Shown: piece by piece, positions 8,025 to 15,864 of the stretch
Position numbering within the stretch: the first letter of the stretch is position 1
How the letters are laid out: each line of letters opens with the position of its first letter
IMG/VR virus record: IMGVR_UViG_3300033553_000795
Span: 1 to 58,183 of that record
Strand: one strand, 5' to 3'
DNA: 58,183 bases
Source: a virus
The notes under the pieces: model-generated
Told to the model about the DNA's origin: nothing
Database searches by the model: none
The model's input: only the letters and a program-made list of their open reading frames with translations
Program-made: the position numbers and the translations under genes

Positions 8025-8549
8025 CTAATGACTCCCCGGCAAAATATGCCCGACCAAAGGAGCCATGCCGCCCGCCAACCACGCCGCCACATCAAAGCCG
8101 GGGCACGTTTTTAGCCACTCCTGCGGGTCAACGCGGCCATTGCGGTTGGTGTCGGGCGAGGTATCGCGATGCCCTATTACCGTGATGCCGGGGTAGCGTT
8201 TCTTGAAAATCTCAACTTGAGTTTTGAGGGTCGCCCATTGTTCCGGACTGAAAGCGTCGGTGCCGACCATACAGATGCCGATGCCGTTAGTGTTATAGCC
8301 GATGCAGTGTGCTCCGGTTTCCAGCTCATAGCGGCCGCATTCAGCGACACCGTTAACGCGATTGACGAAGTGATAGCCGATGTGTTTCAGCGTGGGTGCA
8401 TGGTGAGGAAACAGCGACATATTGCGAGTAAAACCGCGTTGTTTATGCCAACTGTCAATGTCCGCCGCCGTGAACGGCTTGCCGTTGGGCGTGGCGGCGC
8501 AATGGATGACCAAAAATTTGATGTGCGCAGCAGTGCGGCGATTGCTCAT
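8025..8549 (-). CDS. N-acetylmuramoyl-L-alanine amidase endolysin (Amidase_2)
   Basis: 174 aa. It should cleave the amide bond between N-acetylmuramate and L-alanine in peptidoglycan during lysis. The zinc-site pattern is visible: FLVIHCAAT (first His near residue 16), IGYHFVNR in the core, and VIGHRDTSPDTNRNGRVDP ending in KTCPGFDV, which holds the later His and Cys ligands. No signal peptide, so export needs the holin that follows. The gene is first in the late operon, 27 bases after the predicted late -10 box. Its ribosome-binding site is GGGGG. Confidence 0.94.
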   Translation of the reverse strand: MSNRRTAAHIKFLVIHCAATPNGKPFTAADIDSWHKQRGFTRNMSLFPHHAPTLKHIGYHFVNRVNGVAECGRYELETGAHCIGYNTNGIGICMVGTDAFSPEQWATLKTQVEIFKKRYPGITVIGHRDTSPDTNRNGRVDPQEWLKTCPGFDVAAWLAGGMAPLVGHILPGSH

Positions 8550-8575
8550 AAAGCCCCCTTTTGAATAGTGGGGCT

Positions 8576-8620
8576 AGTTTATGGAGTTAGGGGTTTAGCG
8601 GGCATCCGAAGCAGTTCGGA
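8576..8620 (-). promoter_or_regulatory. Late promoter of the lysis-packaging operon (P-lys)
   Basis: An activator-type palindrome lies at 8605-8620 (on the minus strand TCCGAAC-TG-CTTCGGA, one mismatch between arms). It is followed after exactly 23 bp by a -10 box TAAACT at 8581-8576. No good -35 box is seen. The same palindrome-23-minus10 layout occurs at 18826, 22109 and 44782. The palindrome would occupy about -51 to -36, where Mu Mor and C bind. The likely activator is the Mor-family protein at 9981-10379. Confidence 0.75.
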
Positions 8621-8648
8621 AGAGGGGTTTTAATGGAGAGAGGGAGTT

Positions 8649-8668
8649 GGGGCGGATGACTCCGCCCC
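8649..8668 (-). terminator. Strong hairpin ending the BRO cassette
   Basis: GGGGCGGA-TGAC-TCCGCCCC forms a perfect 8-bp stem with a 4-nt loop just after the 66-aa gene and just before the late promoter. No run of U follows on the minus strand, so termination may be partial or factor-assisted. The position suggests it separates early read-through from late transcription. Confidence 0.5.
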
Positions 8669-8675
8669 GGATAGA

Positions 8676-8876
8676 TTAGCCGGCTACAAACGGCATATCC
8701 TTGTCGGTCGGCAATTGGCTTTGCACTGCAACCAGTAACGCCGACAGGCCGCGCGGGTCAATCTGTACGATAGTTTTATCGGGAATCGCATCAACCAGAT
8801 CGCTGACCAGTTGCAGCGTATAGCGCGCGTGGTAAATGCATTGTTCTTGTTCTTCGCTGAGTTGGAAGTGGCTCAT
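8676..8876 (-). CDS. Small protein coupled to BRO-family gene
   Basis: 66 aa, mostly helical, with YTLQLVSDLVDAIPD and a GLSALLVAVQSQL segment. Its start overlaps the BRO stop (ATGA), so it is translationally coupled. The KilA-N gene at 20807-21607 is followed, with the same ATGA overlap, by a 73-aa protein with a similar pattern (LEAVSDL ... ALLLAFLL). The two look like equivalent members of C4-ant cassettes. Function unknown; an antirepressor partner is a guess. Confidence 0.68.
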   Translation of the reverse strand: MSHFQLSEEQEQCIYHARYTLQLVSDLVDAIPDKTIVQIDPRGLSALLVAVQSQLPTDKDMPFVAG

Positions 8877-9547
8877 ACTGTGCCGCCTTGGTTACGGATA
8901 GAGCGACGAACGATACCGGCATTGCGATAAAACCAGATCGATAGCGTATGCACTGTCCAGCCCTGATCGTGCAACTCAGTGATTTCCTTTTCTTCGGCCG
9001 CGGCAATCGGGCGCTGGGCACGAATAGCACGCTCTAATTGCGCGCGATTTTCCGCATGAATCAGTTTATGCCCATCAATCCTAAAATTTAGCTGCTTGTT
9101 TTGCTGGATCAGATGATCGGTATAAGCGTTGGCTTTTTCCTTGAAAACCTCATGCGCGTATTTTTGCGAGTCGATCAGTTGGCGTTGGGTGTCGAGCAGT
9201 TCTTGGGCGGTGGATTGCGGGGCGAGATAGCTGCCGGTTTTGTGGATAGCGGGGAGGACTTCTGAGGTTAGCCATTTTTTAACGGTTTTGGCTTCGGGTT
9301 TGGTGCTTCTGAGGACTGATGACCATAATCCAGACTCGTTGATGACATTGACGCCGCGATTTCCAAAACCGGCGATTTGCAGGTTTTGAACTTCATCTTC
9401 ATCTAGCTTTTTGGTCATTTCAAACGCGTCGCTGTATTCGAGTATTTCAGCAACTTCTTTGGCGATAAACCAAGATGCGCCTTGCTCGTCGGTAATGACA
9501 GTTAATTGATGGGATTGGAATTGGAAAGTTTGTAATGCTGTATTCAT
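8873..9547 (-). CDS. BRO-N domain antirepressor-like protein
   Basis: 224 aa. Residues about 1-100 match a BRO-N domain (WFIAKEVAEILEYSDA ... GLWSSVLRSTKPEAKTVKKW ... VLPAIHKTGSY). A charged coiled coil and a C-terminal helix-turn-helix-like end follow. Such proteins serve as phage antirepressors (Ant). I start it at ATG 9547, preceded by GGAG. The longer open frame back to 9814 only reads through the C4 RNA and its promoter. The C4 RNA upstream carries an element complementary to this ribosome-binding region, so translation is probably repressed by antisense pairing. Confidence 0.88.
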   Translation of the reverse strand: MNTALQTFQFQSHQLTVITDEQGASWFIAKEVAEILEYSDAFEMTKKLDEDEVQNLQIAGFGNRGVNVINESGLWSSVLRSTKPEAKTVKKWLTSEVLPAIHKTGSYLAPQSTAQELLDTQRQLIDSQKYAHEVFKEKANAYTDHLIQQNKQLNFRIDGHKLIHAENRAQLERAIRAQRPIAAAEEKEITELHDQGWTVHTLSIWFYRNAGIVRRSIRNQGGTV

Positions 9548-9569
9548 GTTGATCTCCGTTGAAATATTA

Positions 9570-9779
9570 GATAATCCGGCAACATGACGCCAATCATGGT
9601 GCCGGACTGGACAGGTTGGCGTACCAGGTTCAACGGACCCGGCCAGCCTTTTTAGGGGCTGCCTGCCCAGCCCGACATAATGAAGAGCTGGAGCGATGCA
9701 CACAAAAAAACCGCTTGAAGCGGCCATGTGCCGTTGAAATACCGAGACGCCAATCCCGTACGCTGGATTTTGCCAGCGC
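9570..9779 (-). ncRNA. C4-type antisense RNA controlling the BRO gene
   Basis: The leader between promoter and BRO start resembles C4 RNA of phages P1/P7 (GGGCTGGGCAGGCAGCCC hairpin, then a GCTGGCCGG block). It contains CCGTTGAA (minus strand of 9629-9636), the exact complement of TTCAACGG at 9563-9556, which runs into the GGAG ribosome-binding site. A second TTCAACGG copy upstream (9738-9731) matches the two-target layout of C4. ACGCCAA in the core can also pair with TTGGCGT copies on both sides. Boundaries are approximate. Confidence 0.75.
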
Positions 9780-9785
9780 ACAATT

Positions 9786-9814
9786 AGATTAGCCCTCGGG
9801 GTTGTTTTTGTCAA
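9786..9814 (-). promoter_or_regulatory. Sigma-70 promoter of the C4-BRO cassette
   Basis: TTGACA (9814-9809) and TAATCT (9791-9786) are separated by exactly 17 bp. The cassette at 20554 has the same TTGACA-N17-TAATCT promoter, including GGGC just before the -10 box. This is a strong constitutive-looking promoter. Confidence 0.8.
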
Positions 9815-9833
9815 ATTTCGAGATTACCCACTG

Positions 9834-9938
9834 CTACTCAAACAGCCAGTATAAAAAATAGCAAAACGCAATAAAGAGAGCTGCATAAGACATCAAAAAA
9901 ACAGATATGATGGTGTTGGTCTTGGGGAATAATGCCAT
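9834..9938 (-). CDS. 34-aa single-span membrane protein
   Basis: Read directly from the reverse strand: begins MALFPKTNTIISVF and is dominated by one hydrophobic helix (LMSYAALFIAFCYFLYWLF). A good AAGAGG ribosome-binding site precedes the ATG. It sits alone in a 165-bp gap between the Mor gene and the C4-BRO promoter. Function unknown; size and topology fit a small membrane modulator. Confidence 0.55.
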   Translation of the reverse strand: MALFPKTNTIISVFLMSYAALFIAFCYFLYWLFE

Positions 9939-9980
9939 GTTAATTACCTCTTAGTTATGCCTAAATCGGCGGTTAAAAAA

Positions 9981-10379
9981 TCAATCATCAATATCAAACA
10001 TATCCACCTGCCCGACATCCTCGTCCATACTATTGCAGATGGTCAGCACCTGGCGTTCGGTCAAACCGAACTTCCTGGCGACGTTAAACAGCGGCTCACG
10101 CTCTTTGCGCAACCGCCTGATCTCGGTATTGCGTAGCGCTCTAAAGGCCTTGGCGGCTTTGGGGATCTGGATAATCTCCCCGGCGAAGTTCTCGCAAAAG
10201 GCCGCGGCGGCTCTTGGACCCAGCACTTGACTCAGCTGATGCAGGGCATCAACCTGTTGCGGTACGCACACATGCCCGCCGCCGTAATGCTGCAGCAAGT
10301 CCATCGCGGTCTTGTCGCCGCAGTATTCCGCGATTTCCAGGAGTTTCGGGGGCAGCAAATGCCGGGGTAAGGGGTGCAT
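9981..10379 (-). CDS. mor: Mor/C-family transcriptional activator
   Basis: 132 aa, the usual Mor/C size. The N-terminal dimerisation region ends in GGGHVCVPQQ, which fits the conserved glycine-rich strand of Mor. The C-terminal helix-turn-helix is VARKFGLTERQVLTIC. Mu Mor and C activate the middle and late promoters by binding palindromes near -51 to -33. Only one family member is visible, so it may serve as the late activator here and is my candidate for binding the four TCCGAAG palindromes. It follows gemA by one base. Confidence 0.88.
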   Translation of the reverse strand: MHPLPRHLLPPKLLEIAEYCGDKTAMDLLQHYGGGHVCVPQQVDALHQLSQVLGPRAAAAFCENFAGEIIQIPKAAKAFRALRNTEIRRLRKEREPLFNVARKFGLTERQVLTICNSMDEDVGQVDMFDIDD

Positions 10380-10380
10380 A

Positions 10381-10860
10381 TTACTGAGCGACCGGGCCGT
10401 TAACGCGTTTTTGCCATTTCTTCAATGCCTCGATGACGCCGCTCGCTTGTGCCGTATCCAGCCATTGCAAGGCTTCGACGCCGGTCAAACGCTTGACGTA
10501 GTTAGCCAGACTGGCCTCGGACGGATCGCGCACAATGCCCTGGTTATGCATCTCCAGCCACAAGCTCCTGATTTTTTTGGATTGCCCGTCGTCGGCCAGC
10601 GCCCTGGATGACTTAGCTTGAGCCGGTTTAACCTTAAAGCCCAATCCCTTCATGACCTCGACCGCCTGGCACAGTTGGCCGATAGACATTGTCGAGGCCG
10701 AGTATTTGCCGTTTTTCAGGGTAGCGCCCTGCATCGGCAGCCAGATGCCGTAGTAAAACTCGTCATCCCAGCCCAGCTGATCTTTGCCGACTTGCAGCAG
10801 AGTATAGTAGCGTTTGCGGTTATCTGTCTCGGAGCGCGGTTGGTAATTTCTACGATTCAT
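10381..10860 (-). CDS. gemA: GemA regulatory protein (DUF1018)
   Basis: 159 aa. Family features: KRYYTLLQVGKDQLGWDDEFYY at the N-terminus, MSIGQLCQAVEVMKGLGFK in the middle and a C-terminal helical domain (VKRLTGVEALQWLDTAQASGVIEALKKW). In Mu, GemA modulates host gene expression and DNA topology in the early phase. The order gemA then mor is the normal Mu order. It overlaps the upstream 191-aa gene by 11 bp. Confidence 0.9.
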   Translation of the reverse strand: MNRRNYQPRSETDNRKRYYTLLQVGKDQLGWDDEFYYGIWLPMQGATLKNGKYSASTMSIGQLCQAVEVMKGLGFKVKPAQAKSSRALADDGQSKKIRSLWLEMHNQGIVRDPSEASLANYVKRLTGVEALQWLDTAQASGVIEALKKWQKRVNGPVAQ

Positions 10861-11425
10861 TGGATACTCTCTTAGCCTTGCCCTGCCAGCCTGACGGCGG
10901 GCCGGATTTTTGTTTAGGTTCTGCAGCTTTCTTGGCTACTGCTTTCGTGACAACCGCACCGACCGGTTGCATGCCCATCTGTGCGCCGGATTGCCCACGG
11001 TTGCGCTGCGCCTCGATCGCTTTGGCCTCAGTCGCAGCCAGTTGCTTTTCAACACGCCCGACCATGATCGACAGCAAATAACCGTTGGATTTCAGCGGCA
11101 GCACCAGCGCCGCGGGTTTATTGCTGACCAGCTTCATCATTTCGCCCTCCCAAGCCTGCATGGGCATTGCGTGGGTAATACCGCCCCGTACCACCGTGCC
11201 GCTTTTAATCATCGGCATCAGCTCTTGGGTCAGCGCCAGCCGCCGCGACCAGCGCAGCGACTGTATTTTCGGCTTAAACAGCTCCAGATAGCGGAGCAGA
11301 GCGCCGATCATGCTCGGCGGTATGCTTTGAATCAGCTCCGTCCACTCATTGCCTGCGGCCAGCTCCATGCCTTGGATAATGTCGATAGACGTGCCGCAGT
11401 AAGGGCAATCGAAACTGCAGCTCAT
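10850..11425 (-). CDS. Early protein with N-terminal CPYCG motif, unknown
   Basis: 191 aa. The first residues (CSFDCPYCGT) offer a possible zinc site, followed by a helical body with LLRYLELFKPKIQSLRWSRR and a basic, alanine- and lysine-rich tail (AKKAAEPKQKSGPP). The start overlaps the stop of the small DUF2786-like gene by 4 bp. Position and length fit an early gene preceding gemA in B3-like phages. I do not recognise a function; nucleic-acid binding is possible from the charge. Confidence 0.72.
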   Translation of the reverse strand: MSCSFDCPYCGTSIDIIQGMELAAGNEWTELIQSIPPSMIGALLRYLELFKPKIQSLRWSRRLALTQELMPMIKSGTVVRGGITHAMPMQAWEGEMMKLVSNKPAALVLPLKSNGYLLSIMVGRVEKQLAATEAKAIEAQRNRGQSGAQMGMQPVGAVVTKAVAKKAAEPKQKSGPPSGWQGKAKRVSNES

Positions 11426-11571
11426 CGTTGATAACCTAGACCTGTAGCGGGTGCGCTACCATCAAAGCCCGAGCCTGGCGGCAACGCCGTTGCTGCTTCG
11501 TTGGCGTTATTAATGGAGGCAAGTCTTAGGCATTTTTTAATTTTGCTGAGTATTTTGCTTGGCTCGCTCAT
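11422..11571 (-). CDS. Short DUF2786-like protein
   Basis: 49 aa, beginning MSEPSKILSKIKKCLRLAS. The segment ILSKIKKCLRLAS..NANEAATAL matches the start of DUF2786 domains, but the protein ends soon after, so it is shorter than most family members. It starts one base past the DUF3164 stop and overlaps the next gene (ATGA). It may be a trimmed but still translated gene. Function unknown. Confidence 0.6.
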   Translation of the reverse strand: MSEPSKILSKIKKCLRLASINNANEAATALPPGSGFDGSAPATGLGYQR

Positions 11572-11572
11572 A

Positions 11573-12190
11573 TCAAACCCCCGCAATATCCAGCGCCAAC
11601 TGGTCGAACTTGCCGTCGCTATTGCGCTCGTAAATCCGCAAATAGGCTTTAGTCCCCACCACTTGCATAGAGTCGCGCAACGCCTGCATAGCCAATTGCC
11701 ATTGCTCATCCTGTATATCGTATTGCAACAGCGTATAAATGCGCCCCAGGCTGATTTTGCCTTCCTGGTCGGTTTGAAAGGCATGCTCAACCAAGGCGAT
11801 AATCTCTACCCGGCTGCCCTCCGCCCAGCGATGAATACAGTCATCAACCAGTTTCTTTGCGGACTGCAAACGCTCATCGAATATTTTGATTTCCGCTTGG
11901 GACACCTTGATTTGATAACGTCCGTCGAATGAACACAGCGTGATATTGCCCTTGATGCCGCCCAGCTTGACCTTGTATTTCTCTGCTGACAATTCGGAAA
12001 ACGCCTGTATTTCGCCGAAGGTATCCGCTTTAAATCCGCCCAGCAGCTCGCGCAAATCGGCGACCTTGCCGATAATTTCCATCACCAACTCATTACGGAG
12101 CTTATCGATCTCGCTGACCAGTTGCAGCGGCACCAAGTGGCCTAGGCTGTTTTTTAAATAGCCTGTAGGTATGACTTCTTGTTGAGACAT
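11573..12190 (-). CDS. DUF3164 family early protein
   Basis: 205 aa. It begins MSQQEVIPTGYLKNSLGHLV (GYL.NS.GHLVP is typical of DUF3164) and continues with the ELLGGFKADTFGEIQAF and DGRYQIKVSQAEIKIFDERLQ segments characteristic of the family. Found in the early region of Mu- and B3-like phages between B and gemA; molecular function not known. Good conservation of length. Confidence 0.87.
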   Translation of the reverse strand: MSQQEVIPTGYLKNSLGHLVPLQLVSEIDKLRNELVMEIIGKVADLRELLGGFKADTFGEIQAFSELSAEKYKVKLGGIKGNITLCSFDGRYQIKVSQAEIKIFDERLQSAKKLVDDCIHRWAEGSRVEIIALVEHAFQTDQEGKISLGRIYTLLQYDIQDEQWQLAMQALRDSMQVVGTKAYLRIYERNSDGKFDQLALDIAGV

Positions 12191-12219
12191 TGTTTTTTTT
12201 CCTGTTGTTTAAAAAAAAT

Positions 12220-12290
12220 GTAGGTTGGGCAGCGTCTTTCTGCCCAACGTTTATTGGGTAATGTTGGGCAGAACAGTTTGCCCAACTTAC
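12220..12290. repeat. Palindromic REP/MITE-like element
   Basis: Ends GTAGGTTGGGC and GCCCAACTTAC are inverted, with further internal TTGGGCAG/CTGCCCAA copies. It lies in the 157-bp gap between the DUF3164 gene and the 115-aa gene. A related element with GTAGGTTGGG...CCCAACCTAC ends is at 18572-18647. These look like host-derived mobile palindromes. Confidence 0.7.
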
Positions 12291-12347
12291 ACCGTCACCA
12301 AAACCGCATCGACAGTGACACGGCGATCAGCACCACCGCCAACACCA

Positions 12348-12695
12348 TCAGCCCGTGCATTTGCGCGCCGCCCGGCGATAACCTTGCCCGGGCCAGCGGA
12401 TCACCTTGGAGGCGGCCGGTGCTCGCATCGGCTTATGCCAAACGACTTTGACCCCATCGACCACCGCCGCATAGGATTTGTACATCTTGCCGCCTTCCCA
12501 GCCTTGGCCGGTATAGGCCGATGGCAACAGCCGGGTCGCGGCATTAGGTTGGACATGGATCGCCGGTGTCCGTCCAGGCTGAGCATTGATGATAACCAGC
12601 CCCAAAAAATGCAGTTTGTTAACCACCCGGCTGATGTGTTCGACGGCTTCAGGGTCGTGATGGGTACCGATGAGTTCATAGCTTTTCATTGTCAT
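12348..12695 (-). CDS. Unknown early protein downstream of B
   Basis: 115 aa. It starts MTMKSYELIGTHHDPEAVEH. The middle has a VVNKLHFLGLVIINAQPGRTP segment, and the end is basic (WPGQGYRRAARKCTG). It follows the B ATPase gene by one base. A palindromic repeat lies just downstream. A 21-codon hydrophobic frame overlaps its 3' end, but I do not claim that as a gene. Function unknown. Confidence 0.62.
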   Translation of the reverse strand: MTMKSYELIGTHHDPEAVEHISRVVNKLHFLGLVIINAQPGRTPAIHVQPNAATRLLPSAYTGQGWEGGKMYKSYAAVVDGVKVVWHKPMRAPAASKVIRWPGQGYRRAARKCTG

Positions 12696-13850
12696 CTACG
12701 CCTCCAGAATTAAATCATTGGAAATCTTAGGAAACCCCAGCTGCGCCGCCTGATTCATCGCCGCCGTGACCAGATTATTGATCATCAACGGGTACATCAA
12801 ACTGACCGACTCGCGGGTTTTACCGGCCTTGGCGAAGATCAACCGGCCGCGGACGCCATCCAGTGCGTCTTTTTCAAACAGCTCATCAATGCCTTTGCCG
12901 ACCCGCTCGAATTTGAATTTCAGGTATTGATCCAGTTGCGCATCCAGCGGCGGCAGCTCGACCACTTCGCAGCGCTGCACCACTTCCCGCACCTCGGGCG
13001 AGCGCTCCGACAGCTTGATTTTCAGCTCGGTCTGACCGATCAGCACGATGCTCAGCAGCTTTTTAAAGCCGTCCTCCAGCTCGAAGAAGCGTTTTAAATG
13101 CTTGAGGGTGGCAATGCTCAGCCCGTGCGCCTCTTCGATGATCAAACAATGGTTAAACCCGGCGCGGCGGCTGTCTTTCAATATCCTGTGCAGTTGGCGG
13201 CTCTTGGCCTCCATGGACACGCGGGGTTTTTCCTGCGGGGCCAGGGTCAGGATAATACTGTCGGCAATCGCGCTGGCTTTCAGCGTTTTGCCGCGCACGT
13301 CGTTGTCTTCCATGCCCAATACATACGGCTCGATAATCAGGATCGGCGCGTCCTCGCGGGCGATGCGGTCGTGCAGGTCGCGGCGCAGCGTGGACTTGCC
13401 GGAACCGCTTTCGCCGATCACCGCAATAAAACCGCCGTGCATGGCCGTTGCCCACAGGTATTCCCGCACCCGGCGGATGTCCGGCGAGGTGAACACGTCC
13501 GCCGCCTCGTTGATGTCGTTGCTGAACGGGTCGCGGAAAAGACTAAAGTGCTGTCTCGCCGCTTGTGACAGCGCGGTTTTACGTAGTAACATATCGATAC
13601 CTTCTTGGTTGGGGGTGATGGTTGCAGGCGTTGAACCCGCAACCGCTGCAAACATTGCCGCGTCAACGGCAATATCTCGGACGACCAGTGCTTCGGTAAT
13701 CTTCCCCATCAGGGTGGTTTTATCCGGGCTGGTCGGCCATTTTTCATGGTTCAACAATTGCGCTACCAAAGCGGGCGACAAGCCGATGTCTCGGGCCAGT
13801 TGCGCCTGGCTGATGCCGTTGCTTAGCAGTCGATTTTTTAGGGCCAGCAT
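12696..13850 (-). CDS. B: Transposition target-DNA activator ATPase (MuB/B3 B-like)
   Basis: 384 aa. An N-terminal helix-turn-helix (GISQAQLARDIGLSPALVAQ, residues 13-32) is followed by an AAA+ domain with Walker A GESGSGKST near residue 146 and Walker B CLIIEEAH near residue 240. This is the layout of MuB-type proteins, which bind target DNA and stimulate the transposase. It lies two small steps downstream of A, the standard order. It also resembles the ExeA-like ATPase partner of some transposons, but the context fixes the role. Confidence 0.92.
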   Translation of the reverse strand: MLALKNRLLSNGISQAQLARDIGLSPALVAQLLNHEKWPTSPDKTTLMGKITEALVVRDIAVDAAMFAAVAGSTPATITPNQEGIDMLLRKTALSQAARQHFSLFRDPFSNDINEAADVFTSPDIRRVREYLWATAMHGGFIAVIGESGSGKSTLRRDLHDRIAREDAPILIIEPYVLGMEDNDVRGKTLKASAIADSIILTLAPQEKPRVSMEAKSRQLHRILKDSRRAGFNHCLIIEEAHGLSIATLKHLKRFFELEDGFKKLLSIVLIGQTELKIKLSERSPEVREVVQRCEVVELPPLDAQLDQYLKFKFERVGKGIDELFEKDALDGVRGRLIFAKAGKTRESVSLMYPLMINNLVTAAMNQAAQLGFPKISNDLILEA

Positions 13851-13852
13851 GA

Positions 13853-14065
13853 TTAGTGCCTGGCTGCCGATGCCATGGGCATGACATGCGCATCAAAACT
13901 ACGCCCGGCTAAAAAATCCTGCAATGCCGCCTCGATGACGCCACCCAGCACTTTTGCGGGGGTGTTATCGTCCGTTTCGCTGGGTCGGGCAAGACGCATT
14001 ACCTGCACGCTGATGCGTGATGTTGCGGTGTCTTCGTCTTCGATAATGATGATTGTTTTAGCCAT
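13853..14065 (-). CDS. Small protein between A and B, unknown
   Basis: 70 aa, beginning MAKTIIIIEDEDTATSRISV, with a two-strand then helix pattern and a C-terminal AALQDFLAGRSF segment. It fills the space between transposase and B ATPase, 2 bp from B, so it is clearly in the transposition operon. No domain recognised. Confidence 0.65.
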   Translation of the reverse strand: MAKTIIIIEDEDTATSRISVQVMRLARPSETDDNTPAKVLGGVIEAALQDFLAGRSFDAHVMPMASAARH

Positions 14066-14098
14066 TGGCGTTACCTCTGTTGGTTGGTGTTATTGTTA

Positions 14099-15862
14099 TT
14101 AAATCGCTCTTAATTGCGCGCGCCCGGTCGCGGCTCTACCCACTGCCAGATCCGCCAGCACCTGCTCCAAATCCTCCTCGGACGCCCCTTCGGGAAACCG
14201 CGACTGCACATCCGCCAGCAACTCCGGCCGGTAATCGCTACCCAAGCGCCCCAGCAGCCATTTAGCCGCCTGCACCGGGCTCAACTTCAACAGCTCAACA
14301 GTCGGGGCATTAACAGCCAAAGCCGTGCCGCGCTTGGGCATAAACGTTGCCAGCGCCTGTTTGGAGGCCAGCAGCGGGTCGATCTTGCCGTCAAACGGCA
14401 CATAATGTTTGTTGCCGCGCTTCTTCTCGGTTGCCGCCAGGGTGTCGGTACCGGCGGCCAGTTGATGGACGCGCTTGCGGTTGGTATCGGCTATGGTGTC
14501 CGGCTTGGCCTTATGTTCCTCGCCGATTACCGCCGCGCTCTCCCTGAAGCCCAGTGCGTTGGCTTTATCCTCATACAGCGCAATATGCTGCTCCTGGCCG
14601 TCTTCGCCCCAGATCACAGCCATCGCGGTATCGACCATAAACGGATGCCAATGCACGTACACGTCGCCTTTCACATACACGCCGGGCACATGATCGACTT
14701 TCCAGGTCCGGTTTTTAAACGAGATGGTTAAGTCGCCGCGTACCTGGCGTTTGATCGGCTCATCGGTTGCCAAACTCAGCAACACCTCGGCGCTGGGCGT
14801 AATGCGCAATTGCTCGGCAGTGATGGTCAGCCACACCGCAAAGCGGGTGCGTTTGGTCCGGCTGTGCTCTTTGGTGGCGTTCCACCACAGTTGATAGGTT
14901 TCCGCCAGCGCATTCAGCCCGTTAAAGTCGGTCGGGCGTTTTTTCATGAAGCGCAGCGCCTGCTCAAATGAGGTTTCCACCAAATGGTTGCCCTTTTCGA
15001 CGCTGCCCTTGGCCCGTGGATTGCGCCGCTTGTTGACGATCAGCTCAATGCCCATCCTAGTGCAAAACCGCCGCACCAGACCGCCGCTAGTCGCGCCCGG
15101 ATCGACCATCACGATCATCGGCGCACCGTGGAACGGATCGTTACCGGACTTTGGCGCCATCGCCCAGGCCAAAAACCGCACCGTATGCTCGCCTGATTCG
15201 GCATGCGGGTAATAGCGGTACCGGATTACCCCGCTGGCATGGTCGCTGACGACGTAACGAATCACCCGAAACTGCTCAATCGCTTTCAGATTTTGCGGCT
15301 TGTTTTTGTAATGCACCGCGTCGTCCAGCTCCACCAGTTCCGCGCCGCCGTCCGGCAGGTAATAAATCACGCACACCGAGCCGTCCACCTGCCACACATG
15401 ATTAGGGTGCAGCGATTGCAGATTGGTGTGCGGCGTCGCCTGGCGCAATTGCTCGGGGTGCAAGGTGTGGACCCGCAGGCCGTTGGCAATCGCCGAGTCC
15501 GACAGCGGCACCAGTTCCCCGGTCGCCGCGTCCAGCGTAGCGGCGGTAATTAGCCCGTTATCTCGTAGCACTTGAATCGCCTCCTTAACCGGCGTGATCT
15601 TGCGATTGTTCTTGCGGTAGCCTTCCAGGCAATAGGCCGACACCACATCGGCATCGGCGGCGCTCAGCGCCACTACCCCGGCATCGGAACGCCTTTTGCG
15701 CGGCTTGCCGACCGCGACTTTTTTTAAATGCCGCAACAAGGTGCTTCGGTTCTTGCCCAGCTCCTGGCAGGCGCGCCGGTAGATCGATTCCTTCTCGCCG
15801 TGGCCAGCCGCCGCCACGGCGTCGGCAATGCCCACCAGTTGTTGTATGTAGGCGGGATGCAT
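14099..15862 (-). CDS. A: DDE transposase (Mu A / B3 A-like)
   Basis: 587 aa. It should cut and join the phage ends for replicative transposition. After an N-terminal helix-turn-helix region (ELGKNRSTLLRHLKK near residue 35), the retroviral-integrase-like core shows WQVDGS (first Asp near 175), VMVDPGATSG (second Asp near 255) and RAKGSVEKGNH (Glu near 290). A Mu-transposase C-terminal beta-domain follows. Shorter than Mu A (663 aa), and in my judgement closer to B3/D3112-type enzymes. It is the only transposase in the window, so it would have to serve both elements. Confidence 0.94.
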   Translation of the reverse strand: MHPAYIQQLVGIADAVAAAGHGEKESIYRRACQELGKNRSTLLRHLKKVAVGKPRKRRSDAGVVALSAADADVVSAYCLEGYRKNNRKITPVKEAIQVLRDNGLITAATLDAATGELVPLSDSAIANGLRVHTLHPEQLRQATPHTNLQSLHPNHVWQVDGSVCVIYYLPDGGAELVELDDAVHYKNKPQNLKAIEQFRVIRYVVSDHASGVIRYRYYPHAESGEHTVRFLAWAMAPKSGNDPFHGAPMIVMVDPGATSGGLVRRFCTRMGIELIVNKRRNPRAKGSVEKGNHLVETSFEQALRFMKKRPTDFNGLNALAETYQLWWNATKEHSRTKRTRFAVWLTITAEQLRITPSAEVLLSLATDEPIKRQVRGDLTISFKNRTWKVDHVPGVYVKGDVYVHWHPFMVDTAMAVIWGEDGQEQHIALYEDKANALGFRESAAVIGEEHKAKPDTIADTNRKRVHQLAAGTDTLAATEKKRGNKHYVPFDGKIDPLLASKQALATFMPKRGTALAVNAPTVELLKLSPVQAAKWLLGRLGSDYRPELLADVQSRFPEGASEEDLEQVLADLAVGRAATGRAQLRAI

Positions 15863-15864
15863 GG

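Noticed and set aside
9548-9814. Extended N-terminus of the BRO gene
   Set aside because: The upstream TTG is the first base triplet of the -35 box, and the stretch encodes the C4 RNA. The real start has GGAG and begins the BRO-N domain.
13048-13884. 278-codon plus-strand frame
   Set aside because: Antisense to the B ATPase with its Walker motifs; serine-rich shadow frame.
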